Assembly: GCA_019423265.1 (NCBI GenBank)
Contig: JAHZBS010000108.1
Span: 1 to 7,840, forward strand
Source of the DNA: Clostridiales bacterium
GTDB taxonomy: Bacteria > Bacillota_A > Clostridia > Lachnospirales > Bianqueaceae
Direction of reading: 5' to 3'
DNA length: 7,840 nucleotides
Translations under genes and position numbers: made by a program
Shown: positions 1 through 6,426 of the stretch, piece by piece
Position numbering within the stretch: the stretch's first letter is position 1
How the letters are laid out: the number at the start of each line of letters is the position of its first letter
Notes under the pieces: generated by a model
What the model was told of the DNA's origin: nothing
What the model saw: the letters and a program-made list of their open reading frames with translations, nothing else
Database searches by the model: none

Positions 1-2
1 AT

Positions 3-548
3 GAATACAACAATGCATGGGCTGTGAAGGGGAGATTGCTGTTTATTCGAACAACGCTGAACATGTTGTATCTGTCAACCGATGCGGAGAAGCAACAGAT
101 TATCCACTCTGTAGCAGATACGGTAGGGGGCATCCTTGCGCCGGGGATTGGAAACGCGGTGCTGTACGGCGCGATCATCCTGCTATGGAGTATTGGAGAG
201 GCCTGTGCCGATTATAATTGTCTGCTGGAAGGAGGAAAAGTCCCTCTGTTTAAAACCGCAGAGGACTGGAAGACCGATCTCGCGTCCATATTAGATAAGC
301 AGCTTAACGCCGAAACAGACAGAGAGACAAGGGGGCTGGGCTATGGACAATACCTTCGGCTACTCCTACTCTGGTTAGATGAGAGGCAGTGGGTGTTGCG
401 GTTACAGGATGTTATCCAACTCAATCTAGAAAAATCTACGGGAAAGCCGTTCCGTTTATCCTCCATGGTGACAAAATTTGGCGCTTCGGGAAAAATGGGG
501 GCAGATGGTCGAGAGTATGAGTTTGCAGGAAATTACGGATACAGGTGA
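3..548 (+). CDS. DUF5702-type Tad-cluster protein, C-terminal part
   Basis: The reading frame is open from the left edge (in-frame residues EYNNAWAV before any start), so the true start lies outside the window and about 181 C-terminal residues are visible. The segment resembles the C-terminal half of DUF5702 proteins of clostridial Flp/Tad clusters. It shows a region around 'LLFIRTTLNMLYLSTD', a hydrophobic helix ('AVLYGAIILLWSIGEA'), the family-like 'LLEGGKVPLFKTAEDW' stretch, then 'YGQYLRLLLLWLDE' and a conserved-looking tail. Proteins of this family usually carry an N-terminal TadE/TadG-like membrane segment and are probably envelope-anchored; that part is not visible here. The exact function is unknown. 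The stop codon is followed after one base by the next gene's likely ATG, so translational coupling is probable. Family assignment comes from remembered sequence patterns. Confidence 0.8.
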   Translation, partial: EYNNAWAVKGRLLFIRTTLNMLYLSTDAEKQQIIHSVADTVGGILAPGIGNAVLYGAIILLWSIGEACADYNCLLEGGKVPLFKTAEDWKTDLASILDKQLNAETDRETRGLGYGQYLRLLLLWLDERQWVLRLQDVIQLNLEKSTGKPFRLSSMVTKFGASGKMGADGREYEFAGNYGYR

Positions 549-549
549 G

Positions 550-1530
550 ATGAGGACATGGTTTACCAGGGCATCTTTGACGGTGGAGGCGGCCATGGTG
601 GTTCCCATGATGATTTTGCTAATGCTCCCTTTTCTATACTTTATTAAGTCTACCCTTGTCTATGAAACAGTGCGGTTTGCGCTTGCAGAGACGGCAGATG
701 ATATAAGCCAGACCGCGTATCTATATGACCGGCTAGGGCTAAAAGATATCCATCGCCTTTATAATCAAGAGCGGGCTGAGCAAAAGCAGGAACTGGGAGA
801 GGCAGAGGTTGTGGTGGGAGAAGAGTGGCTTGAAGCGGTCCGGGATCGAATGCAGGATATTGTGGATATCATCGCAAAGGCGGAAGAGATCATAGCAAGA
901 GGACCTATGTCAGCAGAGGCATACACCGCGATTGTTAATATGCTGGGGCGGGAATGGGCGGCCAACCGCATGGAAGAAGCGCTAGCCCATATTGATCTTG
1001 AAGCGTTGGGGGTGAGAGAGGGCATACAGGGGTTGGACTTTTCTGCGTCAAAATTCTTCTACCAGGATGGTGCCTATCAGGATCTGATTGCTCTTGTCGT
1101 AACCTATGAGTGGAATACTCCAAAGATATTAGGATTTGAATTTCCAGCAGTCTCCATCCAAGTGCAGACAAGAGCCTTTACAGGGCAGCCGACTAGAGGA
1201 TCAGGCGATAGTCGCCTGGATGAAACTTCGCTCTATTACCGGATCGGAGCGGGGAATCACTACCACAGTCTGAATTGCTATCTGATCAAGAATAGTCTTA
1301 TGGCCATGAGCGAGGATGAGGCGCAGCAGTCCGGATTTTTGCCTTGCCTGCGATGTGGGTCGGAACCGATCCAGGCGTTTGTGTATGTAACGTCTGGAGG
1401 TGAACATTACCACAGACAAGGGTGTTCCTATATCCAACCGGACTTAAACGCAGTCACGGAGGAAGAGATTCAGACTTTGGGATTACAGCCCTGTGAGCTG
1501 TGCCAGGGGGATGGCGGAGGATTCATGTGA
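550..1530 (+). CDS. TadE-like pseudopilin with tandem Cys/His modules
   Basis: A 326-residue protein starting MRTWFTRASLTVEAAMVVP. The positively charged start followed by S-L-T-V-E and a hydrophobic stretch (about residues 13-35) is the TadE-type pseudopilin signature, with Glu13 at +5 if cleavage follows Ala8. Such proteins are anchored in the membrane and assist Flp pilus assembly. A charged helical region (about 60-140) follows. The C-terminus holds two modules of identical spacing, H239-x3-C243-x22-C266-x2-C269 and H288-x3-C292-x22-C315-x2-C318, which look metal-binding. I chose ATG 550 because it begins one base after the upstream stop (TGAGATG) and gives a normal short N-terminus. In-frame ATGs at 505 and 517 and TTG 478 are alternatives that overlap the upstream gene. 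No strong ribosome binding site decides between them. Confidence 0.85.
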   Translation: MRTWFTRASLTVEAAMVVPMMILLMLPFLYFIKSTLVYETVRFALAETADDISQTAYLYDRLGLKDIHRLYNQERAEQKQELGEAEVVVGEEWLEAVRDRMQDIVDIIAKAEEIIARGPMSAEAYTAIVNMLGREWAANRMEEALAHIDLEALGVREGIQGLDFSASKFFYQDGAYQDLIALVVTYEWNTPKILGFEFPAVSIQVQTRAFTGQPTRGSGDSRLDETSLYYRIGAGNHYHSLNCYLIKNSLMAMSEDEAQQSGFLPCLRCGSEPIQAFVYVTSGGEHYHRQGCSYIQPDLNAVTEEEIQTLGLQPCELCQGDGGGFM

Positions 1531-1553
1531 AACTCGATGGCTTATTTTTCACA
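1526..1553 (+). other. Inverted repeat over the tadE-like stop codon
   Basis: TGTGAAA (1526-1532) and TTTCACA (1547-1553) are perfect 7-base arms with a 14-base loop. The left arm contains the stop codon of the TadE-like gene. No T-run follows, so this is not a standard terminator. It could be a weak mRNA processing or stability element between the TadE-like gene and the prepilin peptidase, or chance. Confidence 0.3.
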
Positions 1554-1556
1554 CGG

Positions 1557-1583
1557 CTATTTGTGCCGGAGCGTCACAAATAG
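1557..1583 (+). other. Perfect 9-bp hairpin in the tad cluster gap
   Basis: CTATTTGTG (1557-1565) and CACAAATAG (1575-1583) are perfect inverted arms around the 9-base loop CCGGAGCGT. It lies in the 95-base gap between the TadE-like and prepilin peptidase genes, inside repeat copy A. No U-tract follows, so it is not a standard Rho-independent terminator. It is mutually exclusive with the longer-range stem formed by 1568-1574 and 1604-1610. Confidence 0.5.
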
Positions 1584-1625
1584 ATCTCCTCGCCCCTCCG
1601 CTAACGCTTTGGAATGGAGATTTTT
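1558..1625 (+). repeat. Short dispersed repeat, copy A
   Basis: The first 21 bases (1558-1578) are identical to the reverse complement of 7557-7577. CCGCTAACGCT (1598-1608) is identical to the reverse complement of 7518-7528. The 17-base tail (1609-1625) matches the reverse complement of 7501-7517 at 12 positions. The middle differs and is about 9 bases shorter than in copy B. The element ends exactly at the prepilin peptidase start codon, and its tail supplies that gene's GGAG ribosome binding site. In the sense strand GGAGCGT (1568-1574) can pair with ACGCTTT (1604-1610), using two G-U pairs where copy B has G-C. No known family recognised; it could be a MITE-like insertion or a structured leader RNA. 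Confidence 0.75.
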
Positions 1626-2048
1626 ATGAGTGTGATCTGTTTACTTTGCATCCTATTCCTGTTTGCCTTGGCCGATATAAAGAAGCGCTGCATACCGACC
1701 TGGGGGGCCGTTTTGTACTGGCTCCTCGGGGTTGGACTTTACGGCTGCATGTGGACTGAGTGGGGATGGACCCCTCTGTTGGATGGTTTTGTGGTGTTAT
1801 CCCTGTGCGTTGCAATCAAAAAAATATTTCCTAAAGACGTAGGCGCAGGGGATTTAGTTTTGCTGGCAGGACTATTTTTATATACGTCAGGACAGACTCT
1901 TTGGTGGGGGCTAGGCATCTCGTTTTTCTTAAATGGCCTTGCAGCGCTATGTCTTTGGCTCGTATATCGAGATAAAAAAGCAGAGGTTCCGTTTATTCCG
2001 TTTTTGTGGAGCGGATTCTTATTGGCGGTGGTCATAGGGGCGCAGTGA
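1626..2048 (+). CDS. Prepilin peptidase, A24 family (CpaA/TadV type)
   Basis: A 140-residue, very hydrophobic integral membrane protein with about five to six predicted helices. It matches the small A24 aspartic peptidases that cleave the leader of Flp prepilins and TadE/TadF-like pseudopilins at the inner face of the membrane. The two catalytic aspartates are visible: Asp17 in 'ADIKKRCIP' and Asp76 in 'GAGD' (residues 73-76, the GxGD motif). It has no N-terminal cysteine-rich methylase domain, as expected of the CpaA/TadV subgroup. ATG 1626 is preferred over ATG 1614 because GGAG (1616-1619) sits six bases upstream, whereas 1614 lies within that site. The likely substrates include the TadE-like protein encoded just before it and Flp pilins encoded outside the window. 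Its leader is the dispersed repeat copy A. Confidence 0.9.
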   Translation: MSVICLLCILFLFALADIKKRCIPTWGAVLYWLLGVGLYGCMWTEWGWTPLLDGFVVLSLCVAIKKIFPKDVGAGDLVLLAGLFLYTSGQTLWWGLGISFFLNGLAALCLWLVYRDKKAEVPFIPFLWSGFLLAVVIGAQ

Positions 2049-2061
2049 TGATGGAAGTAGG

Positions 2062-2859
2062 ATGGAGGGTGTGTATTTGAAAATCAGGCAAAAAAACGGA
2101 CCGCAGGGTTCCAGGCTATTGGAATACCCGCTCCAGACGCATCAAACCTGGAGTGAGTATATGATTGCTATGATGAGGGAAGGCCATATTCCATTCATGC
2201 TTCCCTGGCATCTGGTGGGAGAGGGGCAGGAACAAGCCTTGGCGTTTGACATCACCGGAGAGATATCACTCTTTGAGTATTTTAAGTTGGAGGGAAATGG
2301 TCAAGAGATATTGCGTATCCTGAAAGCGATCCTAACGATATGGGAGGAAAAGGACGAGTTTTTTCTTGCAGACAACGGCTTCATCCCGGATATCCGATAC
2401 TGGTTTTGGAATGAAAGCGGTGAAAAGCTCAGGACCGTCTATATACCCATAGTCGAAGAGATAGAAATCGCAGGAGCTATGAAGTTTTTGCGCTCCATCT
2501 CTAAGACATTGCTCCTCCATTCGCTCCATTATCATTGGAAAAATGAACAGGTCATCTGCCTGATCCACCGATTGTATAATGTGTGTGCGGAGCAAGACTG
2601 TGGAATCAAGGAAATGAAGGAGTGGATCCGCAGGGAGGAGACTTCCGCGCTAAAAGAGCGCGATGAAAAAGCTGAAACCCGCCCGCCCGCGACATTCCCT
2701 ATAATCTTAGAGGAAACTCCCAGGGTATTGGAGGCGGAAGCTAGTGCAAAAAGAGAACTTGAACAGCTGCTTTTCTCGGGGGAAAAGGAACGAGGAATTT
2801 GGAGCCGAATTAAAAGTCGATGCTCTTTCTTATCAAAGGGCAAACCGTTTGCACATTAA
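2062..2859 (+). CDS. DUF6382 domain protein lacking an FHA domain
   Basis: A 265-residue soluble protein with no signal peptide or membrane helix. Segments such as 'MMREGHIPFMLPWHLVGEG', 'ALAFDITGEISLFEYF', 'LKAILTIWEEKDEFFLADNGFIPDIRYWF' and 'VYIPIV' match the DUF6382 pattern found in clostridial Tad clusters. Many family members continue into a C-terminal FHA phosphothreonine-binding domain. Here the protein ends after a charged linker and a basic tail ('RIKSRCSFLSKGKPFAH'). It follows the prepilin peptidase by 13 bases and is the last gene of the cluster. The molecular role is unknown; coupling the pilus apparatus to cytoplasmic signalling is inference. ATG 2062 has GGAAG four bases upstream. 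TTG 2077 is a serious alternative, with GGAGGG seven bases before it, and would begin the protein at 'KIRQKNG'. Confidence 0.75.
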   Translation: MEGVYLKIRQKNGPQGSRLLEYPLQTHQTWSEYMIAMMREGHIPFMLPWHLVGEGQEQALAFDITGEISLFEYFKLEGNGQEILRILKAILTIWEEKDEFFLADNGFIPDIRYWFWNESGEKLRTVYIPIVEEIEIAGAMKFLRSISKTLLLHSLHYHWKNEQVICLIHRLYNVCAEQDCGIKEMKEWIRREETSALKERDEKAETRPPATFPIILEETPRVLEAEASAKRELEQLLFSGEKERGIWSRIKSRCSFLSKGKPFAH

Positions 2860-2875
2860 GATTGTGTAAAATCTT
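2858..2875 (+). other. Small inverted repeat after the DUF6382 gene
   Basis: AAGATT (2858-2863) and AATCTT (2870-2875) are perfect arms with loop GTGTAA, overlapping the stop codon of the DUF6382 gene. The stem is AT-rich and lacks a following T-run, so it is at best a weak terminator for the pilus cluster. No better terminator lies between this gene and the next promoter. Confidence 0.3.
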
Positions 2876-2885
2876 GCCAATTCAC

Positions 2886-2914
2886 TTTACAAACCACAAA
2901 ATGAACGTTATACT
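2886..2914 (+). promoter_or_regulatory. Sigma-A type promoter for the methyltransferase-hslO-pyk operon
   Basis: TTTACA (2886-2891) and TATACT (2909-2914) are separated by exactly 17 bases and lie in the 105-base AT-rich gap after the pilus cluster. Both boxes match five of six consensus positions. Transcription would start near 2921, leaving a leader of about 44 bases before the methyltransferase ATG. This marks the start of a new transcription unit. Confidence 0.7.
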
Positions 2915-2946
2915 GTATATTGAGAAAATTTGGGTTTGATGAAATG

Positions 2947-2964
2947 CTAGGAGGCATTGCCTAG
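2947..2964 (+). promoter_or_regulatory. Ribosome binding site inside a small palindrome
   Basis: AGGAGG (2949-2954) lies 10 bases before ATG 2965. It is enclosed by CTAGG (2947-2951) and CCTAG (2960-2964); an alternative pairing is AGGC (2952-2955) with GCCT (2959-2962). Either fold would partly hide the ribosome binding site. The site clearly fixes the start of the methyltransferase; a regulatory role for the fold is inference. Confidence 0.5.
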
Positions 2965-3735
2965 ATGTATCAGGAATTTGCAAGGGTTTACGACGAATTT
3001 ATGCAGGAGATTTCCTATGTGGAATGGGCGGACTACATTGAGCGTTTGTGGGAGCACCATGGAGCGAAGCCTTCACTTGTCCTAGATCTTGCCTGCGGTA
3101 CAGGCGGGCTTACCCTGGAGCTCAGCAGGCGAGGCTATGAGATGATCGGCGCGGATATTTCAGATTCCATGCTGAATGAAGCGATGGGAAAAGCGAAAGA
3201 AGAACAAGCGAATATCTTATACCTTCAACAGGATATGAGAGAATTTGAGCTATATGGAACCGTTGATTCGATTCTGTGTACGTGCGATAGCCTAAACTAT
3301 TTATTGGATAGCCGCGATATCTGGCAAGTTTTTGCACTGGTCAATCTGTACTTAAATCCTGGCGGTACATTTATTTTTGATTTAAATACAGACTATAAAT
3401 ATAAAGCGGTACTGGGAGATTCTGTTTTTGCGGATACGTACGAGCATTCTGCGTTCATTTGGCAGAACTACTATTACCCGGAAGAGCATATTAATGAATA
3501 TCAGGTGACTTTTTTTGAACAGATGGGAGAGCCGTCATGCTATCGCCGCTATGAAGAAATCCACTATCAGAGGGCCTATTCCGTGGAGGACATTGCCCGC
3601 CTGCTGGAGGAAGCGGGTTTGAAGTTGGAGGCAATATACGACGGTTTTACATTCGATCCGTCCAGCGAACAGTCAGAACGAATCTGTTTTGTTGCAAGAG
3701 AAATCAAAAAGAATGGAGAGAACAGCGATGAGTGA
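2965..3735 (+). CDS. Class I SAM-dependent methyltransferase
   Basis: A 256-residue cytoplasmic protein with a Rossmann-type methyltransferase fold. Motif I is 'LDLACGTGG' (Asp41 to about Gly48), which binds S-adenosylmethionine. The acidic residue ending beta-2 is Asp64 in 'IGADIS'. The motif IV region is 'CTCDSLNYLL' around Asp108. The C-terminal half, with 'RRYEEIHYQRAYSVEDIARLLEEAGLKLEAIYD' features and a 'ERICFVARE' end, is typical of the methyltransferases found near hslO in clostridia. The substrate cannot be read from the sequence. It is the first gene after the 2886-2914 promoter, and its last eight bases overlap the start of hslO, so the two are probably translationally coupled. Family assignment is firm; the specific function is unknown. 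Confidence 0.9.
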   Translation: MYQEFARVYDEFMQEISYVEWADYIERLWEHHGAKPSLVLDLACGTGGLTLELSRRGYEMIGADISDSMLNEAMGKAKEEQANILYLQQDMREFELYGTVDSILCTCDSLNYLLDSRDIWQVFALVNLYLNPGGTFIFDLNTDYKYKAVLGDSVFADTYEHSAFIWQNYYYPEEHINEYQVTFFEQMGEPSCYRRYEEIHYQRAYSVEDIARLLEEAGLKLEAIYDGFTFDPSSEQSERICFVAREIKKNGENSDE

Positions 3736-4603
3736 TTCGATGGTCCGCGCCACAGCGGCGGAAGGCGAAATATTGGCATTTGCAGCATGTACGGCCGACT
3801 TGGTTGAGGAGGCGCGGCAGCGTCATGGGATGACGCCTGTCGTGAGCGCCGCCCTGGGAAGAACGATGACGGCGGCGGCCATGATGGGATGGCAGATGAA
3901 AGGTGAGAAGGATCTTTTGACCATTCAGATTGAAGGATCGGGCCCCATAGGTGGACTTGTGGCCATAGCCGATTCAAAAGGAAATGTGAAAGGGTATGCC
4001 AACAATCCCCAGGTTGACCTGCCTCTAAATTCCAAGGGAAAACTGGATGTGGCAACAGCCGTTGGAATCGGTGTTATGAGCGTTATACGGGACATCGGCC
4101 TTAAGGAGCCCTACACAGGGCAGACACATCTCGTCACCAGCGAGATAGCGGAGGACTTGGCCTATTATTTTACTGCCTCGGAACAAGTTCCCTCAGCGGT
4201 TTCACTGGGCGTTCTGGTCAATCGAGATCAATCCATATGGACAGCCGGAGGATTTATATTGCAGATGATGCCCGGGGCGAAGGATGAGACGGCCCAACAA
4301 CTCCAGGACAAGGTTTCGGCTTTCATGCCAGTAACAGAGTATCTCGCCGCCGGCCATACTCCTGTAGAATTAATGCATGATCTGCTGGGGGAATTTGGGG
4401 TTGAGATTTTGGAAACCCATCCGGTTGGATTTCAATGCAACTGTACGAGAGAAAGAGTTGAAAAAGCCTTGGTCAGCATTGGAAGGCAAGAGTTATCACA
4501 GCTAATCGAGGAGGGCGAGCCTGTGGAGATGCGGTGCCATTATTGTAATGAAGCATATCAATTTACCATCGAGGAACTGAAAGAGCTCGTTGCAACCCTA
4601 TAA
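3728..4603 (+). CDS. hslO: Redox-regulated chaperone Hsp33
   Basis: A 291-residue Hsp33 of normal length. This cytoplasmic holdase protects unfolded proteins during oxidative stress: when its zinc-bound cysteines oxidise to disulfides, zinc is released and the chaperone becomes active. The four zinc ligands are present as CxC (Cys237, Cys239) and CxxC (Cys270, Cys273) at the C-terminus. The N-terminal domain shows the family pattern 'VRATAAEGEILAFAACTADLVEEARQRH', the 'GRTMTAAAMM' helix and 'IQIEGSGPIGGLVAIADSKGNVKGYANNP'. ATG 3728 is chosen because GGAG (3715-3718) sits nine bases upstream and the protein then begins at the expected family position (MSDSMVRATA). A longer frame reaching back to 3689 would only add residues inside the methyltransferase gene. 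It is co-transcribed between the methyltransferase and pyk. Confidence 0.97.
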   Translation: MSDSMVRATAAEGEILAFAACTADLVEEARQRHGMTPVVSAALGRTMTAAAMMGWQMKGEKDLLTIQIEGSGPIGGLVAIADSKGNVKGYANNPQVDLPLNSKGKLDVATAVGIGVMSVIRDIGLKEPYTGQTHLVTSEIAEDLAYYFTASEQVPSAVSLGVLVNRDQSIWTAGGFILQMMPGAKDETAQQLQDKVSAFMPVTEYLAAGHTPVELMHDLLGEFGVEILETHPVGFQCNCTRERVEKALVSIGRQELSQLIEEGEPVEMRCHYCNEAYQFTIEELKELVATL

Positions 4604-4606
4604 TAA

Positions 4607-4612
4607 AGGAGG
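4607..4612 (+). promoter_or_regulatory. Strong ribosome binding site fixing the pyk GTG start
   Basis: AGGAGG lies seven bases before GTG 4620 and just after the hslO stop codon (ends 4603). The near-perfect site and spacing decide for GTG over other candidate starts and imply efficient translation of pyruvate kinase. Confidence 0.85.
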
Positions 4613-4619
4613 AATTATA

Positions 4620-6407
4620 GTGCAAAAAACAAAAATAATCTGTACCGTTGGACCGACATCCAGCAGCGTTGAAATATTAAAAGAGCTGATTGAAAAGGGA
4701 GCCGATGCGTTTCGGTTGAACTTTTCCCATGAGACTCATGAAACCCACCTCATGAAGATTCAGAACATAAGGGAAGCAAGGGATCAAATGAAGGTTCCAG
4801 TACCAATTATATTGGATACAAAGGGGCCAGAAGTTCGTATCGGCGTATTCCAGAAGGAAAAGATCAGCCTACAGGAGGGGGATACCTTCGTTTTGACCAC
4901 CCGGGAATGCGAAGGAGATGAGAGACAAGTCAGCATATCATATGCAGGGCTTCCTCGAGATGTGGTACAGGGCAGCGTGATCCTGATCGATGATGGACTC
5001 CTTGGTCTTAAGGTAGTCAGCACCACAGACACAGACATCACATGCAGGGTTTTGAACAATGCAAGTATCAGCTCCCGAAAAGGAGTTAATGTGCCGGGTG
5101 TCTATTTAAATATCCCCTTTTTGACAGAGAGGGACAAAAACGATCTGTTATTTGGCATTGAGCAGGATGTGGACTATGTGGCCGCCTCTTTCGTCCGCCG
5201 GGCAAAAGATGTGGTGGAGATGCGAAAATTTTTACAAGAAAATGGCGGCGGCTATCTAAAAATCATATCGAAGATTGAAAATCAGGACGGCGTTCAAAAT
5301 ATCGACGAAATTTTGGAGGTGTCCGATGGGATCATGGTGGCAAGGGGGGATCTGGGAGTCGAAATTCCGACGGAGGTTGTCCCTCTCGTTCAAAAGGAGC
5401 TGATCGCAAAGGCCAACGCAAAATCCGTCCCCGTAATTACGGCCACACAGATGCTGGACTCTATGATTCGCAATCCAAGACCGACTAGAGCGGAGGCCAG
5501 CGATGTCGCCAATGCGATTTATGACGGCAGCGACGCCATCATGTTATCGGGCGAGACGGCCAATGGCGCTTATCCTGTTGAAAGCGTCGCAACGATGAGT
5601 CGAATAGCCGATGCAATTGAACATTCGGATGATTATAAAGAGAAGATGGAGCATATCAACGCGAATATTGATATGAACATTACCAATGCCATTAGCCACG
5701 CGGCATGCGTTACGGCGAGAGAGCTCGGTGCGTCCTGCGTCGTCACTGTCACTCACGGAGGCAGCACAGCCAATCTCATTTCTAAGTTCCGCCCTTGCTG
5801 TCCGATTGTGGCGAGCACGGTTGATCAGCATGTCTGCCGCCAGATGAATTTGTATTGGGGTGTCTACCCGGTGTTGGCAAAGGAAGAGAGCCGCACGGAG
5901 ATGCTGTTCCGAAGTGCGGTCAAGAGCTGTATCGACTGCGGCTTTGCCGGCGATGGGGACATCATCGTCATAACGGCCGGCGTACCGCTGGGGATTTCAG
6001 GAAGCACGAATATTTTGAAGGTTCACACGGTAGGAAATGTCATTGCAAAGGGAAAAGGGACCGGCAAAGGGTCTGTCTTTGCAAAGCCTCGCATTTTAAA
6101 GGTCGTGGATCAGGCAAAGAAAGGATTCAATAACGGGGATATTCTTGTGGCGTATGCAACCAACAACGATTATCTGCCATATATGAAGAAGGCGAGCGCT
6201 ATTATTGTTGAGGATGCAACGGATCCGGAGGAAAACCATGCTGTCATTGTGGCAAGAGCACTGGATATCCCTGTAGTGTACGGGACGAAGGACGCCGTAG
6301 AGCTAATCAGCCGATTCCCAGTGATCACAGTGGATCCGGAGAGAGGTTTTATTTTCAATGGGCATCCCGGCGACAATAACGAGCAATATGTCATCGATAA
6401 TATTTGA
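4620..6407 (+). CDS. pyk: Pyruvate kinase with C-terminal PEP-utiliser domain
   Basis: A 595-residue pyruvate kinase, which converts phosphoenolpyruvate and ADP to pyruvate and ATP in the last step of glycolysis. The core carries 'KIICTVGPTS' at the N-terminus, 'LDTKGPEVRIG', the active-site 'IISKIEN' with Lys218, 'MVARGDLGVEIP' with Asp244, and 'ITATQMLDSMIRNPRPTRAEASDVANAIYDG' features. From about residue 478 an additional domain follows, homologous to the swivelling phosphohistidine domain of PEP-utilising enzymes and found in many Bacillus and clostridial pyruvate kinases. The expected His is His540 in 'ENHAVIVARALDIP'. The start is GTG 4620, with AGGAGG (4607-4612) seven bases upstream; upstream in-frame codons overlap hslO and lack such a site. 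It is 16 bases downstream of hslO and probably shares its promoter. No clear terminator follows. Confidence 0.97.
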   Translation: MQKTKIICTVGPTSSSVEILKELIEKGADAFRLNFSHETHETHLMKIQNIREARDQMKVPVPIILDTKGPEVRIGVFQKEKISLQEGDTFVLTTRECEGDERQVSISYAGLPRDVVQGSVILIDDGLLGLKVVSTTDTDITCRVLNNASISSRKGVNVPGVYLNIPFLTERDKNDLLFGIEQDVDYVAASFVRRAKDVVEMRKFLQENGGGYLKIISKIENQDGVQNIDEILEVSDGIMVARGDLGVEIPTEVVPLVQKELIAKANAKSVPVITATQMLDSMIRNPRPTRAEASDVANAIYDGSDAIMLSGETANGAYPVESVATMSRIADAIEHSDDYKEKMEHINANIDMNITNAISHAACVTARELGASCVVTVTHGGSTANLISKFRPCCPIVASTVDQHVCRQMNLYWGVYPVLAKEESRTEMLFRSAVKSCIDCGFAGDGDIIVITAGVPLGISGSTNILKVHTVGNVIAKGKGTGKGSVFAKPRILKVVDQAKKGFNNGDILVAYATNNDYLPYMKKASAIIVEDATDPEENHAVIVARALDIPVVYGTKDAVELISRFPVITVDPERGFIFNGHPGDNNEQYVIDNI

Positions 6408-6426
6408 TGGAGAGCTGGCCGTCCGC

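Noticed and set aside
765..1025. Minus-strand open frame opposite the TadE-like gene
   Set aside because: It is a low-complexity Ser/Ala-rich shadow of a strongly supported + strand gene, without a family pattern or its own ribosome binding site. The same applies to the minus-strand frames at 935-1171, 1201-1437, 1624-1815, 1739-2035, 2332-2595, 2532-2843, 3122-3337, 3576-4055, 4784-5059, 5544-5831 and 6170-6430.
1493..1759. Plus-strand frame bridging the TadE-like and prepilin peptidase genes
   Set aside because: It overlaps the end of one gene and the start of the other in a different frame and reads through repeat copy A, with no family resemblance.
5855..6133. Plus-strand frame inside pyk
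   Set aside because: It is an out-of-frame shadow of the conserved pyruvate kinase sequence, basic and without family pattern.
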